A stretch of DNA of 64,000 nt from Crocinitomicaceae bacterium (GTDB lineage: Bacteria; Bacteroidota; Bacteroidia; Flavobacteriales_D; Parvicellaceae). The notes beneath the pieces are model-generated. The model saw nothing but the letters and a program-made list of their open reading frames with translations, was not told the origin of the DNA and searched no databases. The translations under genes and the position numbers were made by a program. The stretch covers positions 62,001 through 126,000 of the forward strand of contig PBNK01000035.1 of NCBI GenBank assembly GCA_002723085.1, read 5' to 3'. This document shows, piece after piece, positions 27,324 through 37,300 of the stretch (its first letter is position 1; the number at the start of each line of letters is the position of its first letter).

Positions 27324-28465
27324 TTGATGTCTTTTTTTCTATTAGTTTTTTGCTTTTTCTGTTTGAAACTTTTATCAAAGCGTTTAAGATCATCCTGACC
27401 AACAACATTTGAATATTCTATTTCTTTTTCTGTTTGATCATCCGGTTTTAAAGTGAAATCTGAAAATTTATATGGGTTTTTACCTGTCTCATTCATAGCT
27501 TGTATTTCTTTTACTTTTTTAATATCAAAACAAACTACAGCTCCTTTTTTATCTTCACCTGAAACACTATACCACATTAGTTCTCTAAAGATATCTGTTT
27601 TAATATGAGATGCTTTTTCAGATTTTGAAAATAATTTTTTCTTAGTGGATGGAAAGTCTTTTAATTTTTCAACATAATGATTTAGTTCGTAATTAAGGCA
27701 ACATTTTAACTTTCCGCATTGCCCTGATAGTTTTTGTGGGTTTAAAGACAATTGCTGATATCTTGCTGCACTTGTTGTCACCGACCTGAAATCTGTCATC
27801 CAAGATGAACAACAAAGTTCTCTCCCACAAGACCCAATTCCGCCAAGCATTGAAGACTCTTGACGTGAACCTATTTGTTTCATTTCTACTTTTAATGAAA
27901 ATTCATTAGACAATGTTTTGATTAGCTCCCTGAAATCGACTCTGTTTTCAGCAGTATAATAAAAAATAGCCTTTTTGTTGTCTGCTCTAACTTCAACATC
28001 ACTAATTTTCATTTTTAAATTTGTTTTTGATGCCAATTCTCTTGAACGAATAGTAATGTTGCTCTCTTTTTCTCTACTAGATTTCCATAAAGCAATATCT
28101 TCTGATGTGGCTTTTCTTAAAACTTTATTAAATCTTTGATTGAATTTATTTTGATTTTTTCTCTGAATTTGATGTTTTACCAATTCCCCTGTTAAAGTGA
28201 CAACACCTATATCATATCCTGGTTTACAATCTATCGCAACATTATCACCAATATATATAGGTAAATCTAAAGGGTTATTAAAAAATTGTTTTCTGCCATT
28301 TTTAAAACTTACTTCAATGCTTTTGGTTTTATCAACTATTACTTGATCGATGTTGTTAAGCCAATTAAAGGTAGTTCTTTGATTACACCCAAAAGTAAGG
28401 CATGAACCGTTGCTCTTGCAGCCCTTTTTAATCCCTGATTTATTAGTGCACGTGGAACAACTCAT
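27320..28465 (-). CDS. ricT: RicT / PSP1 domain iron-sulfur regulatory protein
   Basis: The PSP1 C-terminal domain is clear: AIFYYTAENRVDFRELIKTL, then MLGGIGSCGRELCCSSW and LSGQCGKLKCCLNYE, with the conserved Cys clusters (about residues 205-255). In Bacillus, RicT joins RicA and RicF in a complex with 4Fe-4S clusters that helps RNase Y mature mRNAs; the Bacteroidota role is unknown. This protein also has five extra Cys in its first 27 residues (3, 6, 16, 22, 27) and a charged C-terminal tail. It overlaps gldH by four bases and follows holB after 43 bases. Confidence 0.9.
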   Translation of the reverse strand: MSCSTCTNKSGIKKGCKSNGSCLTFGCNQRTTFNWLNNIDQVIVDKTKSIEVSFKNGRKQFFNNPLDLPIYIGDNVAIDCKPGYDIGVVTLTGELVKHQIQRKNQNKFNQRFNKVLRKATSEDIALWKSSREKESNITIRSRELASKTNLKMKISDVEVRADNKKAIFYYTAENRVDFRELIKTLSNEFSLKVEMKQIGSRQESSMLGGIGSCGRELCCSSWMTDFRSVTTSAARYQQLSLNPQKLSGQCGKLKCCLNYELNHYVEKLKDFPSTKKKLFSKSEKASHIKTDIFRELMWYSVSGEDKKGAVVCFDIKKVKEIQAMNETGKNPYKFSDFTLKPDDQTEKEIEYSNVVGQDDLKRFDKSFKQKKQKTNRKKDIK

Positions 28466-28508
28466 TTTAAAAATTTAAACTAAAAATAAAATATTGATTC
28501 AATGTAAA

Positions 28509-29639
28509 CTATTTTTTATCGGTTTTTAACAATCTAAAAAATTGAATTGACACATCTAATAAAAGTATTTTCGGATTTGCATTTCTTTCCATGTGAAAAT
28601 GCGCATCGTTAATAACTTGAGAAAACTGAACTATATTTTTATGATTAATAAAAGGCATAAATTTTTTAAGAAATTGCTTTTGATCTTGTGTAATGTTTTT
28701 TATGTCTATTAAATAATGTCCTAAAATACACTTTCTAAACATTTCTAAAGAATACATTAAAAGCCCTTTAATATGCTCTCTTCCTTCTTTCGAATTTGCA
28801 TCCACCCAGTCTATTGTATCGGCAATATTTCTTGTGTAACAAAGGCGCATCCAATTAATAAAAGGCGATAAATAAGCATCTTTTTGATTTTCATTTTTTA
28901 TGCACTGAATGGCTATACTCATATTTCCGAAAGAATTGGATGCTATTGTTTGAGCTTCACTTTCCGAACAATCAAATTTATCCAAGAGTATTTGAGTAAT
29001 TTCTTCATCGCTATAATTGGGAACATCAATAGTTTGTAATCTAGATTTTATTGTGCTTAATAAATTTTCTTTTTCCTCTGATATAAATAATAAATATGTG
29101 TTTTTTGGTGGCTCTTCAATCAATTTAAGCAATTTATTAGCCGCTTGTTGATTCATTTCTTCAGGGAGCCACATCAATAATATTTTTGGTCCACCTTCAT
29201 AAGATTTGAGCGCTAGTTTTTTTATGATTTGTTGACTTTCTTTTGTGCCAATAACACCCTGCTTGTTTTTATTCCCCATTTTATCGTTCCATATTTCTGT
29301 TGAGAAAAATGAAAGTTCAGAAATCATTTCTAAAAATAAATCAAGAAGGTCATCTGAAATGTTTGTTTTATTTGTTTGAGACAACTGAATAGGAAAAGAA
29401 AAATGGACATCAGGATGCATCATTTTTTCAACCTTAACGCAAGAAGAGCACTTTCCACATGAATCTGATAATGACGGCTCCTGACAAAGCAAGAGTTGCG
29501 CCAAAGACATAGCCAATTGAAAGGCTCCTGATCCTTCGCTACCATTAAATAATAATGCATGTGGTACTCTTTTGGTGTTATACAAATTTAACACCTTTGA
29601 TTTTAAATTGTTTTTACCATAAAATGTAGAAAACATCAT
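28509..29639 (-). CDS. holB: DNA polymerase III clamp-loader subunit delta'
   Basis: AAA+ clamp-loader subunit acting at the replication fork. The N-terminal nucleotide-binding fold begins HALLFNGSEGSGAF; the P-loop lacks its Lys (GSEGSGAF, residues 33-40), as in delta' subunits that do not hydrolyse ATP. A zinc module with four Cys follows (52, 61, 64, 67: CQEP...SCGKCSSC). The stretch ILLMWLPEEMNQQAANKLLKL followed by EEPPKNTYLL and the sensor SRLQT is typical. Length of 376 is normal. Either of two adjacent ATGs may be the start. It is 28 bases downstream of cvpA. Confidence 0.92.
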   Translation of the reverse strand: MMFSTFYGKNNLKSKVLNLYNTKRVPHALLFNGSEGSGAFQLAMSLAQLLLCQEPSLSDSCGKCSSCVKVEKMMHPDVHFSFPIQLSQTNKTNISDDLLDLFLEMISELSFFSTEIWNDKMGNKNKQGVIGTKESQQIIKKLALKSYEGGPKILLMWLPEEMNQQAANKLLKLIEEPPKNTYLLFISEEKENLLSTIKSRLQTIDVPNYSDEEITQILLDKFDCSESEAQTIASNSFGNMSIAIQCIKNENQKDAYLSPFINWMRLCYTRNIADTIDWVDANSKEGREHIKGLLMYSLEMFRKCILGHYLIDIKNITQDQKQFLKKFMPFINHKNIVQFSQVINDAHFHMERNANPKILLLDVSIQFFRLLKTDKK

Positions 29640-29667
29640 ACATCAAATGTAAACAAACTTTATAGGA

Positions 29668-30198
29668 TTAATTGGGTGTTTTGAAAATAGTATCTAAAGA
29701 ATCTGAAGAAACAACAATGTTTGTTTTTTGCTGTAATTCAGGCAATATGAATTCCGATGTTTTTGCCAACTTTGAATAAAGTAAAGATGAAGATTTTTGC
29801 TCTTGGCTAATTACATTTCCGTATTTGTCCCAGTTTTCTAAAATAAAACATAAAATCACCATAAATAATAAAATTTTAGCTAACCCAACTAATATCCCGC
29901 CAAGCTTATTAACTATTTTCAACTGAACAAAATCAATAATCTTTTCTAAAAATTTGCAAAGCAGTGCAGTAACTAAAACAACTGATAAAAAAATCACAAC
30001 AAAAGAAATTATTTTTAAATATTCTTCGTCTACTTTTCCTTTCAACAAAAACTCTACCATCTCAGGAAAATTTACCCCTAACCAAATGCCAATAATTAAA
30101 CCTATTGTTCCAAAAACTTGAGATATTAATCCCTTTTTAAACCCATTGTACCCTCCCCATAACAATGGAACAACAATTAAAATATCAATCCAATTCAT
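29668..30198 (-). CDS. CvpA family membrane protein
   Basis: 176 residues with four hydrophobic segments and the family opening WIDILIVVPLLWGGYNGFKKG, plus the second conserved turn GTIGLIIGIWLGVNFPE. CvpA proteins are inner-membrane proteins named for colicin V production and linked to envelope homeostasis; the molecular role is unclear. It is first in a minus-strand run cvpA-holB-ricT-gldH. Confidence 0.88.
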   Translation of the reverse strand: MNWIDILIVVPLLWGGYNGFKKGLISQVFGTIGLIIGIWLGVNFPEMVEFLLKGKVDEEYLKIISFVVIFLSVVLVTALLCKFLEKIIDFVQLKIVNKLGGILVGLAKILLFMVILCFILENWDKYGNVISQEQKSSSLLYSKLAKTSEFILPELQQKTNIVVSSDSLDTIFKTPN

Positions 30199-30225
30199 AA
30201 AACAAATTTATTGGTATTTAACCCT

Positions 30226-30245
30226 GTTTTGGCCTAGGTTAAAAC
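30226..30245. repeat. 20-bp imperfect palindrome between porZ and cvpA
   Basis: GTTTTGGCCTAGGTTAAAAC equals its reverse complement at 16 of 20 positions, with a perfect CCTAGG core. It lies 28 bases before the cvpA start and 30 bases after the porZ stop. It could be an operator or a structural end-point for porZ mRNA; there is no T run to call it a terminator. Confidence 0.35.
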
Positions 30246-30274
30246 TAGATATTCACAGCAGAAATTGTAAAAAG

Positions 30275-32608
30275 CTACCTAACAATTAAAAGTTTAGACT
30301 TTTCACTTGAATACCCATCTTGAGAAGTGGCAAATACATAATAAACCCCCGATATTACAGGAGAACCATCTAATTTATTTCCATCCCAAACCGCTTGACC
30401 TCCATTTGAAAACGTAGAGTAAATTAAATTCCCATTAGCGTCTGTAATTTTAACCTCAGCATTTTCTGTCATTCCTTTGATGGCAATGTTTCCATAATAA
30501 TCTGGTCTGACAGGGTTAGGGTACACTTTTAAAGTTGAAAAAACAGCATTTGGTTGAGTTGCTGTACCTTTATAACCCATTAATCCAAGCTCAGTAGCTA
30601 TGTATAATTCCCCTGTTATATCATTAAGAGCCAAAGCCTGAATATTGTCACTAAATAAAGGGCTGTTTGATTCATTAAATGACTGAATTGTTTGAGTTCC
30701 ATCTTCAGACATTAAAAAAAGACCGCCTCCTCTTGTAGCTATCCATTTGCGATTTGCACCATCTACTACAATATCAGAAATGACTTCATTTTCTAACAAA
30801 TATTGAAGCAATCCATTTTCCTCAATTAAAATAGAATTAGCATCATAATTTTGCCCACTAAATATAGGGGAGGAACTATAAAAAACAGCTGGCCCTTCAT
30901 TAGTTCCTACCCAAATTTCTCCGTCATTATCAATTGCAAGAGAATTTATAAATGTACTAGGCAATGCACCTAAACCGGTTCCAGTTCCTAAAGTAACATA
31001 TTGATCATCTGAAACATCTAAGGGGGTTTGATTGAAATCATAAACTACAATTCCCACTTGGTTTACAACCATCCATACGTACCCATAATTTTTATCAATC
31101 AACAAGTCGGTACACAATTGATTAGATGCTTCGCTGCCACAGAAAAATGACATCCATTCTCCTGATGAAGTTAAAACAGACAAAGGTTCGCTTGCAAAAG
31201 AATTGGCTACCCATAAATTATCGTCTTGATCAAAACCTGTTCCAGCAACATGTACGTTGTTTCCATTTTGATTTATTCTAGTTTGTAAAGAAGAATTGTA
31301 ATAAGAGTGGCGTTTAACATAAGCCCCGTCTAGGTATTCAATTAATCCTCCGCTAAAAGAAGATACAAAAACATGCTGGTTGTCTTTAGGGTCAATTGAT
31401 GACCAAATTATATCTGAAACCGTATCTATATCTTGTAAAAGTTCAGTAACTGTTGTTTTATTATAGATCTCCCAATTTTCATCTTCAAATACATATGAAC
31501 CGTGCCAATTAAAGGTTTTGTTCCAATTTGTTCCGTCAATTTGACCGGATGAAACCCAAAGCACTCCGTCTTCACATGAAAGATGAAACGCATCATTTTC
31601 ATAAGGGCCAAGTTCGCCAATATTGCTAGCGGTGAAGTTGTTTCTAACCCTTTTAAATCCTTTTTTATCATCTGCTACCCAATAATACTCATCGTTTTTT
31701 ATGGCATCATTTGGAGACATGCTTGATGAACCGTTATAGGCGTATAAAAAATTTACAGTATCCATATTTAAATCGTATTCCAACAAATAGCTAGGGTTAG
31801 AAATTAACCACGTATTTTCATAAGACTTAACGTTATTTATTCCAAAATTTGAGTCATAAAAAACCGTATCCCAATTTCCACTATTGTAGTCTAATAATAG
31901 GGCGCTATCTAAAGAATTATTATATAGCAAGAATTTATTGCTTTGTGCACCAAAAATGTTTTCAAAAGAAGTAAACGTTATGTTATAAGGGTTGGTGACA
32001 TTGCCCCAAATGCTTGGATCTGATAAAAAAGGGCTTGATAAGTTGGCGGCTCTTATGCCTTGATCTGTTGCAGCAAAAATACTGTCAACGCCAATATGTA
32101 CGTCCAAAACCTTAATTTGTGAATTGTTTTCGCCAACAATGTAAGTGTCTTTAATTTCTCTGTTGAGCACATCAATAACCACAATTCCAAAGCCTGTGCA
32201 TGCATACACATAATCGTCATGAGCAACCAATTCATATATGGTTTTATCCCCAATAATTCCACTATTTAAAATGGCAGAAATATTAATGATGTTATCGTTT
32301 TTAATTAAGTCTAAATTTCCCGATTGATATCCAACAACTAAGGTTTTACGCTTATCATTGGTTGCAATAGCAGAAATGCCAACTTCACTAAGGCCAGTTA
32401 TGGTATTTAACTTTGAAATTTCGTTTTCATTAGCATCAAAAGAAATTAATGAATAAGGTGATGCTGCATAGTACACGTTATCTAAAAAAGCCACTTCATT
32501 TATTTTCGTATATGGCAAGTGATCTCTCCAAGTTCCTACTGAAAACGAATCTTGAGCGAACAGAAAAGTGTTAATTATAAGCAGGTATATCAATATAAAC
32601 ATTCGCAT
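30275..32608 (-). CDS. porZ: T9SS protein PorZ-like (beta-propeller with sorting domain)
   Basis: A 777-residue exported protein (signal peptide about 1-18, ending LFAQDS). The opening GTWRDHLPYTKINEVAFLDN, then YYAASPYSLISFDANENEI and LNTITGLSEVGISAI, is the conserved PorZ N-terminal propeller. Two beta-propellers (about 20-300 and 300-680) precede a C-terminal T9SS sorting domain (about 695-777: LKVYPNPVRPDYYG...GVYYVFATSQDG...SKLLIVR). In Porphyromonas, PorZ is part of the cell-surface attachment complex that supplies anionic LPS to T9SS cargo. The gene is alone on its strand, with a 76-base gap to cvpA. Confidence 0.87.
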   Translation of the reverse strand: MRMFILIYLLIINTFLFAQDSFSVGTWRDHLPYTKINEVAFLDNVYYAASPYSLISFDANENEISKLNTITGLSEVGISAIATNDKRKTLVVGYQSGNLDLIKNDNIINISAILNSGIIGDKTIYELVAHDDYVYACTGFGIVVIDVLNREIKDTYIVGENNSQIKVLDVHIGVDSIFAATDQGIRAANLSSPFLSDPSIWGNVTNPYNITFTSFENIFGAQSNKFLLYNNSLDSALLLDYNSGNWDTVFYDSNFGINNVKSYENTWLISNPSYLLEYDLNMDTVNFLYAYNGSSSMSPNDAIKNDEYYWVADDKKGFKRVRNNFTASNIGELGPYENDAFHLSCEDGVLWVSSGQIDGTNWNKTFNWHGSYVFEDENWEIYNKTTVTELLQDIDTVSDIIWSSIDPKDNQHVFVSSFSGGLIEYLDGAYVKRHSYYNSSLQTRINQNGNNVHVAGTGFDQDDNLWVANSFASEPLSVLTSSGEWMSFFCGSEASNQLCTDLLIDKNYGYVWMVVNQVGIVVYDFNQTPLDVSDDQYVTLGTGTGLGALPSTFINSLAIDNDGEIWVGTNEGPAVFYSSSPIFSGQNYDANSILIEENGLLQYLLENEVISDIVVDGANRKWIATRGGGLFLMSEDGTQTIQSFNESNSPLFSDNIQALALNDITGELYIATELGLMGYKGTATQPNAVFSTLKVYPNPVRPDYYGNIAIKGMTENAEVKITDANGNLIYSTFSNGGQAVWDGNKLDGSPVISGVYYVFATSQDGYSSEKSKLLIVR

Positions 32609-32655
32609 TAGCCTACAAACTAACTAAATAATCAATTTATTGTAGCAATTAATTC

Positions 32656-32663
32656 TATTTTTG
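32656..32663 (+). promoter_or_regulatory. Promoter -7 box for tRNA-Arg
   Basis: TATTTTTG is a perfect match to TAnnTTTG and ends seven bases before the tRNA, which would put the transcription start almost at the tRNA 5' end. No -33 TTTG is evident at the usual spacing. Confidence 0.5.
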
Positions 32664-32670
32664 TTGCATT

Positions 32671-32744
32671 GGCCCCGTAGTTCAACTGAATAGAATATCA
32701 GATTTCGGCTCTGAGGGTTGCAGGTTTGAATCCTGCCGGGGTCA
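32671..32744 (+). tRNA. tRNA-Arg (anticodon TCG)
   Basis: Complete cloverleaf: acceptor GGCCCCG/CGGGGTC with one G-T pair, D arm GTTC...GAAT, anticodon stem TCAGA/TCTGA with loop TTTCGGC (anticodon TCG, reading CGN codons), five-base variable loop, T arm GCAGG-TTTGAAT-CCTGC and discriminator A. The CCA tail is not encoded (CAA follows), unlike tRNA-Phe in this window. Confidence 0.95.
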
Positions 32745-32751
32745 CAAATTT

Positions 32752-32786
32752 GGGATTATTGGTTACTATTTAGTAATGAAATTCCC
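32752..32786 (+). other. Hairpin downstream of tRNA-Arg
   Basis: GGGA and TCCC bracket a central perfect inverted repeat TTACTA-TT-TAGTAA, giving an imperfect 35-base hairpin just after the tRNA, followed by TTATTTTAG. It may end or help process the tRNA transcript. The T content after it is poor, and TATTTTAG (32788-32795) could instead be the promoter box of the lipoprotein gene. Confidence 0.3.
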
Positions 32787-32814
32787 TTATTTTAGAGGAC
32801 CTTAAATTTAAATT

Positions 32815-34341
32815 ATGAAATGTTTATTTCAATTAATTGTATTTACTTTTATTACATCAAGTTGCTCGCCAAAAGTAACAACAAAATCAGGATGGACAGA
32901 CGAATCTGGATGGTTTGAAACGTTTCCGTCTAAAGAATATATTCCGGATAAAAAATATGGGTTTAGGTATGTTGAAGGAGGCACTTTTACAACTAAAATG
33001 AGCAAAGAAATCAAACTTAGTTCTAATCAGAATAATGTACTGTATAATACTGAAAGTAATATACGTAGAATTACTGTCGCTTCATTCTCTTTATGTGATC
33101 ATGAAGTCACCAACAAGGAATATCGCAAATTTGTAACTTGGGTAAAAAACAATCAGTCTCAAGATTTTATCTATCATGGTGAAAAAGATTACTATGGAGA
33201 AAACAAACTGACAGTGCCTATATGTATACTTCCAGACACCAGCGTGTGGCTAAAAAGCAACTTTTATAACCCACAAGACACTATTCATAAGTTTTATTTT
33301 AATCATCCTTATTTTGACAATTATCCTGTTGTTGGTGTGTCTAAAAATCAAGCTAAGGCTTATTGTATTTGGCTTACACAGCGAATCAATGAAGAACAAC
33401 AGGAAAAATTTATATCGCATGATAAAAGACCAAAAACAGTAGAGCGAGAAAGAGATGGAAACCGTAAGATTATAATAGATGGAATATTTATACCTCCTTT
33501 AAGATTACCTACTGAAGTCGAATATCTTTATGCCTTAAATTTAGTGGCAGGTTTAGATAATAAGATGAAAGATTTTGAATTCAAACAATTCTCTTTAAAA
33601 AACAAAAAAGGTAAACACACTGCTAACTTTGGTGAAGTAAAAGACAACAATAATATACTTTTAAAAGGTTTTACTGAAAATATAGGTCAAGACAAGTACA
33701 CTACACCTGTTAAGTCATTTGATTCAGAAGAAGTAGTTGTTAGGTACATCAATGGGAAGGCTATAAGACATGATTATAAAATTTACGATCTTCATGGAAA
33801 TGTAGAAGAATGGGTTCTTGATAATTTTATAAAAGACACAGTATATAAGTGGAGTAAATTTAGGGGTAATGTTTATGATAGCAATGGAATGAAAGACATG
33901 ATTGATACTGCTGATTACGAGGAAAGAAAGTATGTATCCCCTTATTTAATGGACTTCTTTACTGAAAATATAGAGGAAAATGGGCTTTGGCGTTGGAAAA
34001 ATATACCTTATGAGCAAATCATACCTTATAAATTAACTGTAAATGATGACGAGGAAATTGCTGCTAAAAAATACATTTACTTAAGAGATAGTTTAAGAAT
34101 TTATGATTATGATTGGGATGAAAATATTGAGATCAAGGCAAGCAGAGACCTACACAACTTAAAAGCTTTGGATAAATTTAAAACCGCACACTTAACAATA
34201 GGTGGTTCATGGGCAGACAACCAAGCCATCCTTTTAAAACACATGGTGAAAGTTTATGAAAAAAATGAATCAAGCGCCACTGTTGGGTTTAGGGTTGCAT
34301 ATGATAGGTTCTCACCTACCAGAAAGTATATTAAGAGATAG
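32815..34341 (+). CDS. GldK-like SUMF1-domain lipoprotein
   Basis: A 508-residue lipoprotein (lipobox ITSSC, Cys17). The sulfatase-modifying-factor (FGE) fold is recognisable from YGFRYVEGGTFTT through FSLCDHEVTNKEYRKFVTWV, YPVVGVSKNQAKAYCIWLTQ, LRLPTEVEYLYAL, IYDLHGNVEEWV and the end SATVGFRVAYD. The PDTSVW segment followed by YFNHPYFDNYPVVGV resembles GldK, the T9SS ring lipoprotein, more than GldJ. Catalytic Cys residues of true FGE enzymes are not seen, so the role is probably structural. gldL, gldM and gldN are not next to it, so this is a paralogue or a displaced copy. Confidence 0.78.
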   Translation: MKCLFQLIVFTFITSSCSPKVTTKSGWTDESGWFETFPSKEYIPDKKYGFRYVEGGTFTTKMSKEIKLSSNQNNVLYNTESNIRRITVASFSLCDHEVTNKEYRKFVTWVKNNQSQDFIYHGEKDYYGENKLTVPICILPDTSVWLKSNFYNPQDTIHKFYFNHPYFDNYPVVGVSKNQAKAYCIWLTQRINEEQQEKFISHDKRPKTVERERDGNRKIIIDGIFIPPLRLPTEVEYLYALNLVAGLDNKMKDFEFKQFSLKNKKGKHTANFGEVKDNNNILLKGFTENIGQDKYTTPVKSFDSEEVVVRYINGKAIRHDYKIYDLHGNVEEWVLDNFIKDTVYKWSKFRGNVYDSNGMKDMIDTADYEERKYVSPYLMDFFTENIEENGLWRWKNIPYEQIIPYKLTVNDDEEIAAKKYIYLRDSLRIYDYDWDENIEIKASRDLHNLKALDKFKTAHLTIGGSWADNQAILLKHMVKVYEKNESSATVGFRVAYDRFSPTRKYIKR

Positions 34342-34360
34342 GATTTAAGATCTTTTTTTC

Positions 34361-37300
34361 TTATTCGTGTATAAACCTTTGGGTTTTGGAATTGTAATCG
34401 TCTGAAATTTGAATCAAGTACATTCCTTTTTCAAAATTAGATACGTCTATTTGATTGGTGTTGTATATATGATTAGTTATCCAAACGTCTTTATATACCT
34501 GCCTTCCAGATGCGTCAAAAACATTAACTTTTATTTCGTTGGTAAACCCACTAGACTTTATATTTAACACTTCATTAGCTGGGTTTGGATAACATTCAAA
34601 CCCTACGTTTAAATTGTTTTCATTAATTGAAAGACCATACCCAACTGTAAAGTAATGGATGATGTTTTTTCCAAAATTGGATTCAAATCCAGCTAATGGA
34701 GGACCGGTACTTTTTCTTATTTGAAAAAATCCTGTTCCATCATTATTAGCAAAAAAATCTAACCCGTTTTCACCAGTATCTTCTAATTCAATCTGATAGC
34801 ATCCATCTTGTAATGTAATGGTATCTCTGTATAGGGTATTGCTTTGGTAATTGGTTTTAGAAAAAACAATGTTTCCATCAACATCTTTTACATATAATTT
34901 CGTTTCATGTCCTGCAGCATTGGTTCTTACCCATAGAACAATGTTTTCAGGATACATTGGAGGAACTTCAAATGTTGTATTGTATCGGTTGTTTTCTGCA
35001 CATTCATCAGCAACGCCATTTACTTGCATGATTTCTACGTGAAAATCTTTGCAAAATTGTGCCGAATTCCAAAAGGCCTGACTAGAAATGGGCAATTCAA
35101 TTTCAATTTCTTGATCAAAAGCAAGTGTTCCATTCCATGTGAAATTTTCATGGGCTCCGCCACAAATCCAATAATCAAGTTTTACACTTGTTAAATCTTG
35201 CTCTCCAGTATTTTTTAAAAGAATTCTTGGTTGGTCGCAAATTGGATTTATTCTGTTATGAAACTCCCATTCATTAGGTGCTAATACATCCGTAATGCCA
35301 GCGTCATTTTGGAAATTATGATCGCCATATGAAACCATTTGGACAGTAGTTCTGTAATTCCCTTCCATTCCACCTGATGTAACTTCCATTCCATAATCTA
35401 TATTCACAGAAGTATCGTTTGGATTAAGAAATGGCGTAATCTCATGATTGTATGTATTTCCAAATGTACCTGGGCACCAACCTGCCCTGTCGTATATCCA
35501 AGTTCCGCCTTGATCAATTACAGGGTTGTCTGAACATTCTTTCCAGTTGACCCACTCAAAACGTTTAGTTCCGTTCACTTTAACATGATGAAGCTTTGGG
35601 CAAAATTCAGCACAGTTTTGAAAGCCCCCAAACCAATGGCCTGTTGTTCTAGTTTTTATTTTATGTTGGGTTGCACTAGAATTTAAAGACACATTTACGG
35701 CTGGCATCGATACATCATTTGCAATGTTAGCGTGTCCATAATCCCCTCTCCAAATGGTTTTAAAATCTATTATGTCTCTTGGTGGAGTTCCATGAATAAA
35801 TAAAAATTTTAAATCTATTAATTCCTGTTGATTTCCAGCTGAAATTTCAAGCGTGTCCTTAAAAAGAGGCAAATAATCAGTTACGTCATAAACCCATCTA
35901 AACCCATAAGGACCCAAGTCTAATCCAATACCATATGGCGTAACATAGTTTTGAATTTGATGAATGTCTTGCTGGTAAGTGTTAGTTAATTGATTGTCAA
36001 TTCCAAAATTTAAAGAATCTACTTTTTCACCAACTAGGTCATAAGTATATCCCCACCCGCTTTCATAACCATAAATGGTATCAATGTGATTTTTTGAAAT
36101 TCCTGAAACATTCATGTCAACAAATGGAAGCGTTTCAACAATAGAAACCTGCGCATTATATACAGTATCGTTAACTATGTTAGAGTCTAGTGTTGTGGTG
36201 TAGATTCCTTTGTAAAAAGAAAACTTTGGTCGAATGGTGGTTTCAATTAAATCAAAGCTTCTAAGTGATAAATCTGCGGTTTCCCATTTAGGCAAGCCCA
36301 ATAATGATCCGTGTCTTGCATGAACACTGTAGTCATGAGCAATATTTCCGGTTTCTTCATCAAAGTGGTATGCCACCTGAAGGTGGTTGTAATATGGATG
36401 ATTACTATTTATAGATTTATTCATCCAAGATTTTATTGTTGATGAATCCAAAGCTTTATTCCAAACTCTAAATTCATCAATTTTCCCATCATAAGCACCA
36501 TTAAAGTTGGCGGCTGCTGTTCCTCCAATTCTAAATTTAGTAATGCCTGACATTAATCTAGTTTGGCCACTTGCGCTCATGAATAGCTCTCCATTTAAAT
36601 AGGCCATTAAATCACCACTAGACACATCTTTTGTAAACGCCCAGTGGTTCCATTTTCCAGCAAAATCGTTTAAATTGGCTGCTTCATGAACTCTGTCGTA
36701 AGATCCTGATCCGCTATTGCCTGCGTCCCAATATACTCTACTGTTGCTCCATGGCAAATGGCAATTAATTACTCTATACCCATTAGTGTCTCTTCCTTCA
36801 AAAATATAGGAGTTAAATGGCATTAAATTTTCATCGCCATAACACCAAAAAGAAACGGTAATGGCGCTATCAACATTAGAAAAAACAGAAGCTGGAACAT
36901 CAACAATTTCATCGTCTTTAAAGTCTAAATGTCCATTTTGATTTTGAATCAGTCCTATGTTATTGCCTATGTCATCAGATAATGTAGTGTAAGGGTTGTT
37001 AGAAACTTGTGAAGTAAAACTGATATCTAAAACTACATTATTAGAGCCGTCCCAATAAAAAGGGTTAATGAAATTAAACACCGTGCTTGACTGTGGTTGC
37101 TGTAAATTTGAATTGTTGTAAACCGTTGTGAAATTATCAGTTTCATACGTGGAGTCAGTCAATACAGTTAAAGATGACATTTTCATCTTAATTGTTACAT
37201 TATTAAGCGTTTCACCTAAATTTTGGATATCAATTGAAAGTCTGGAAATATCCCCAGAAACCAATCCTTGGTTTAGCAGTTCTGTCGCTGAGATGAGGTA

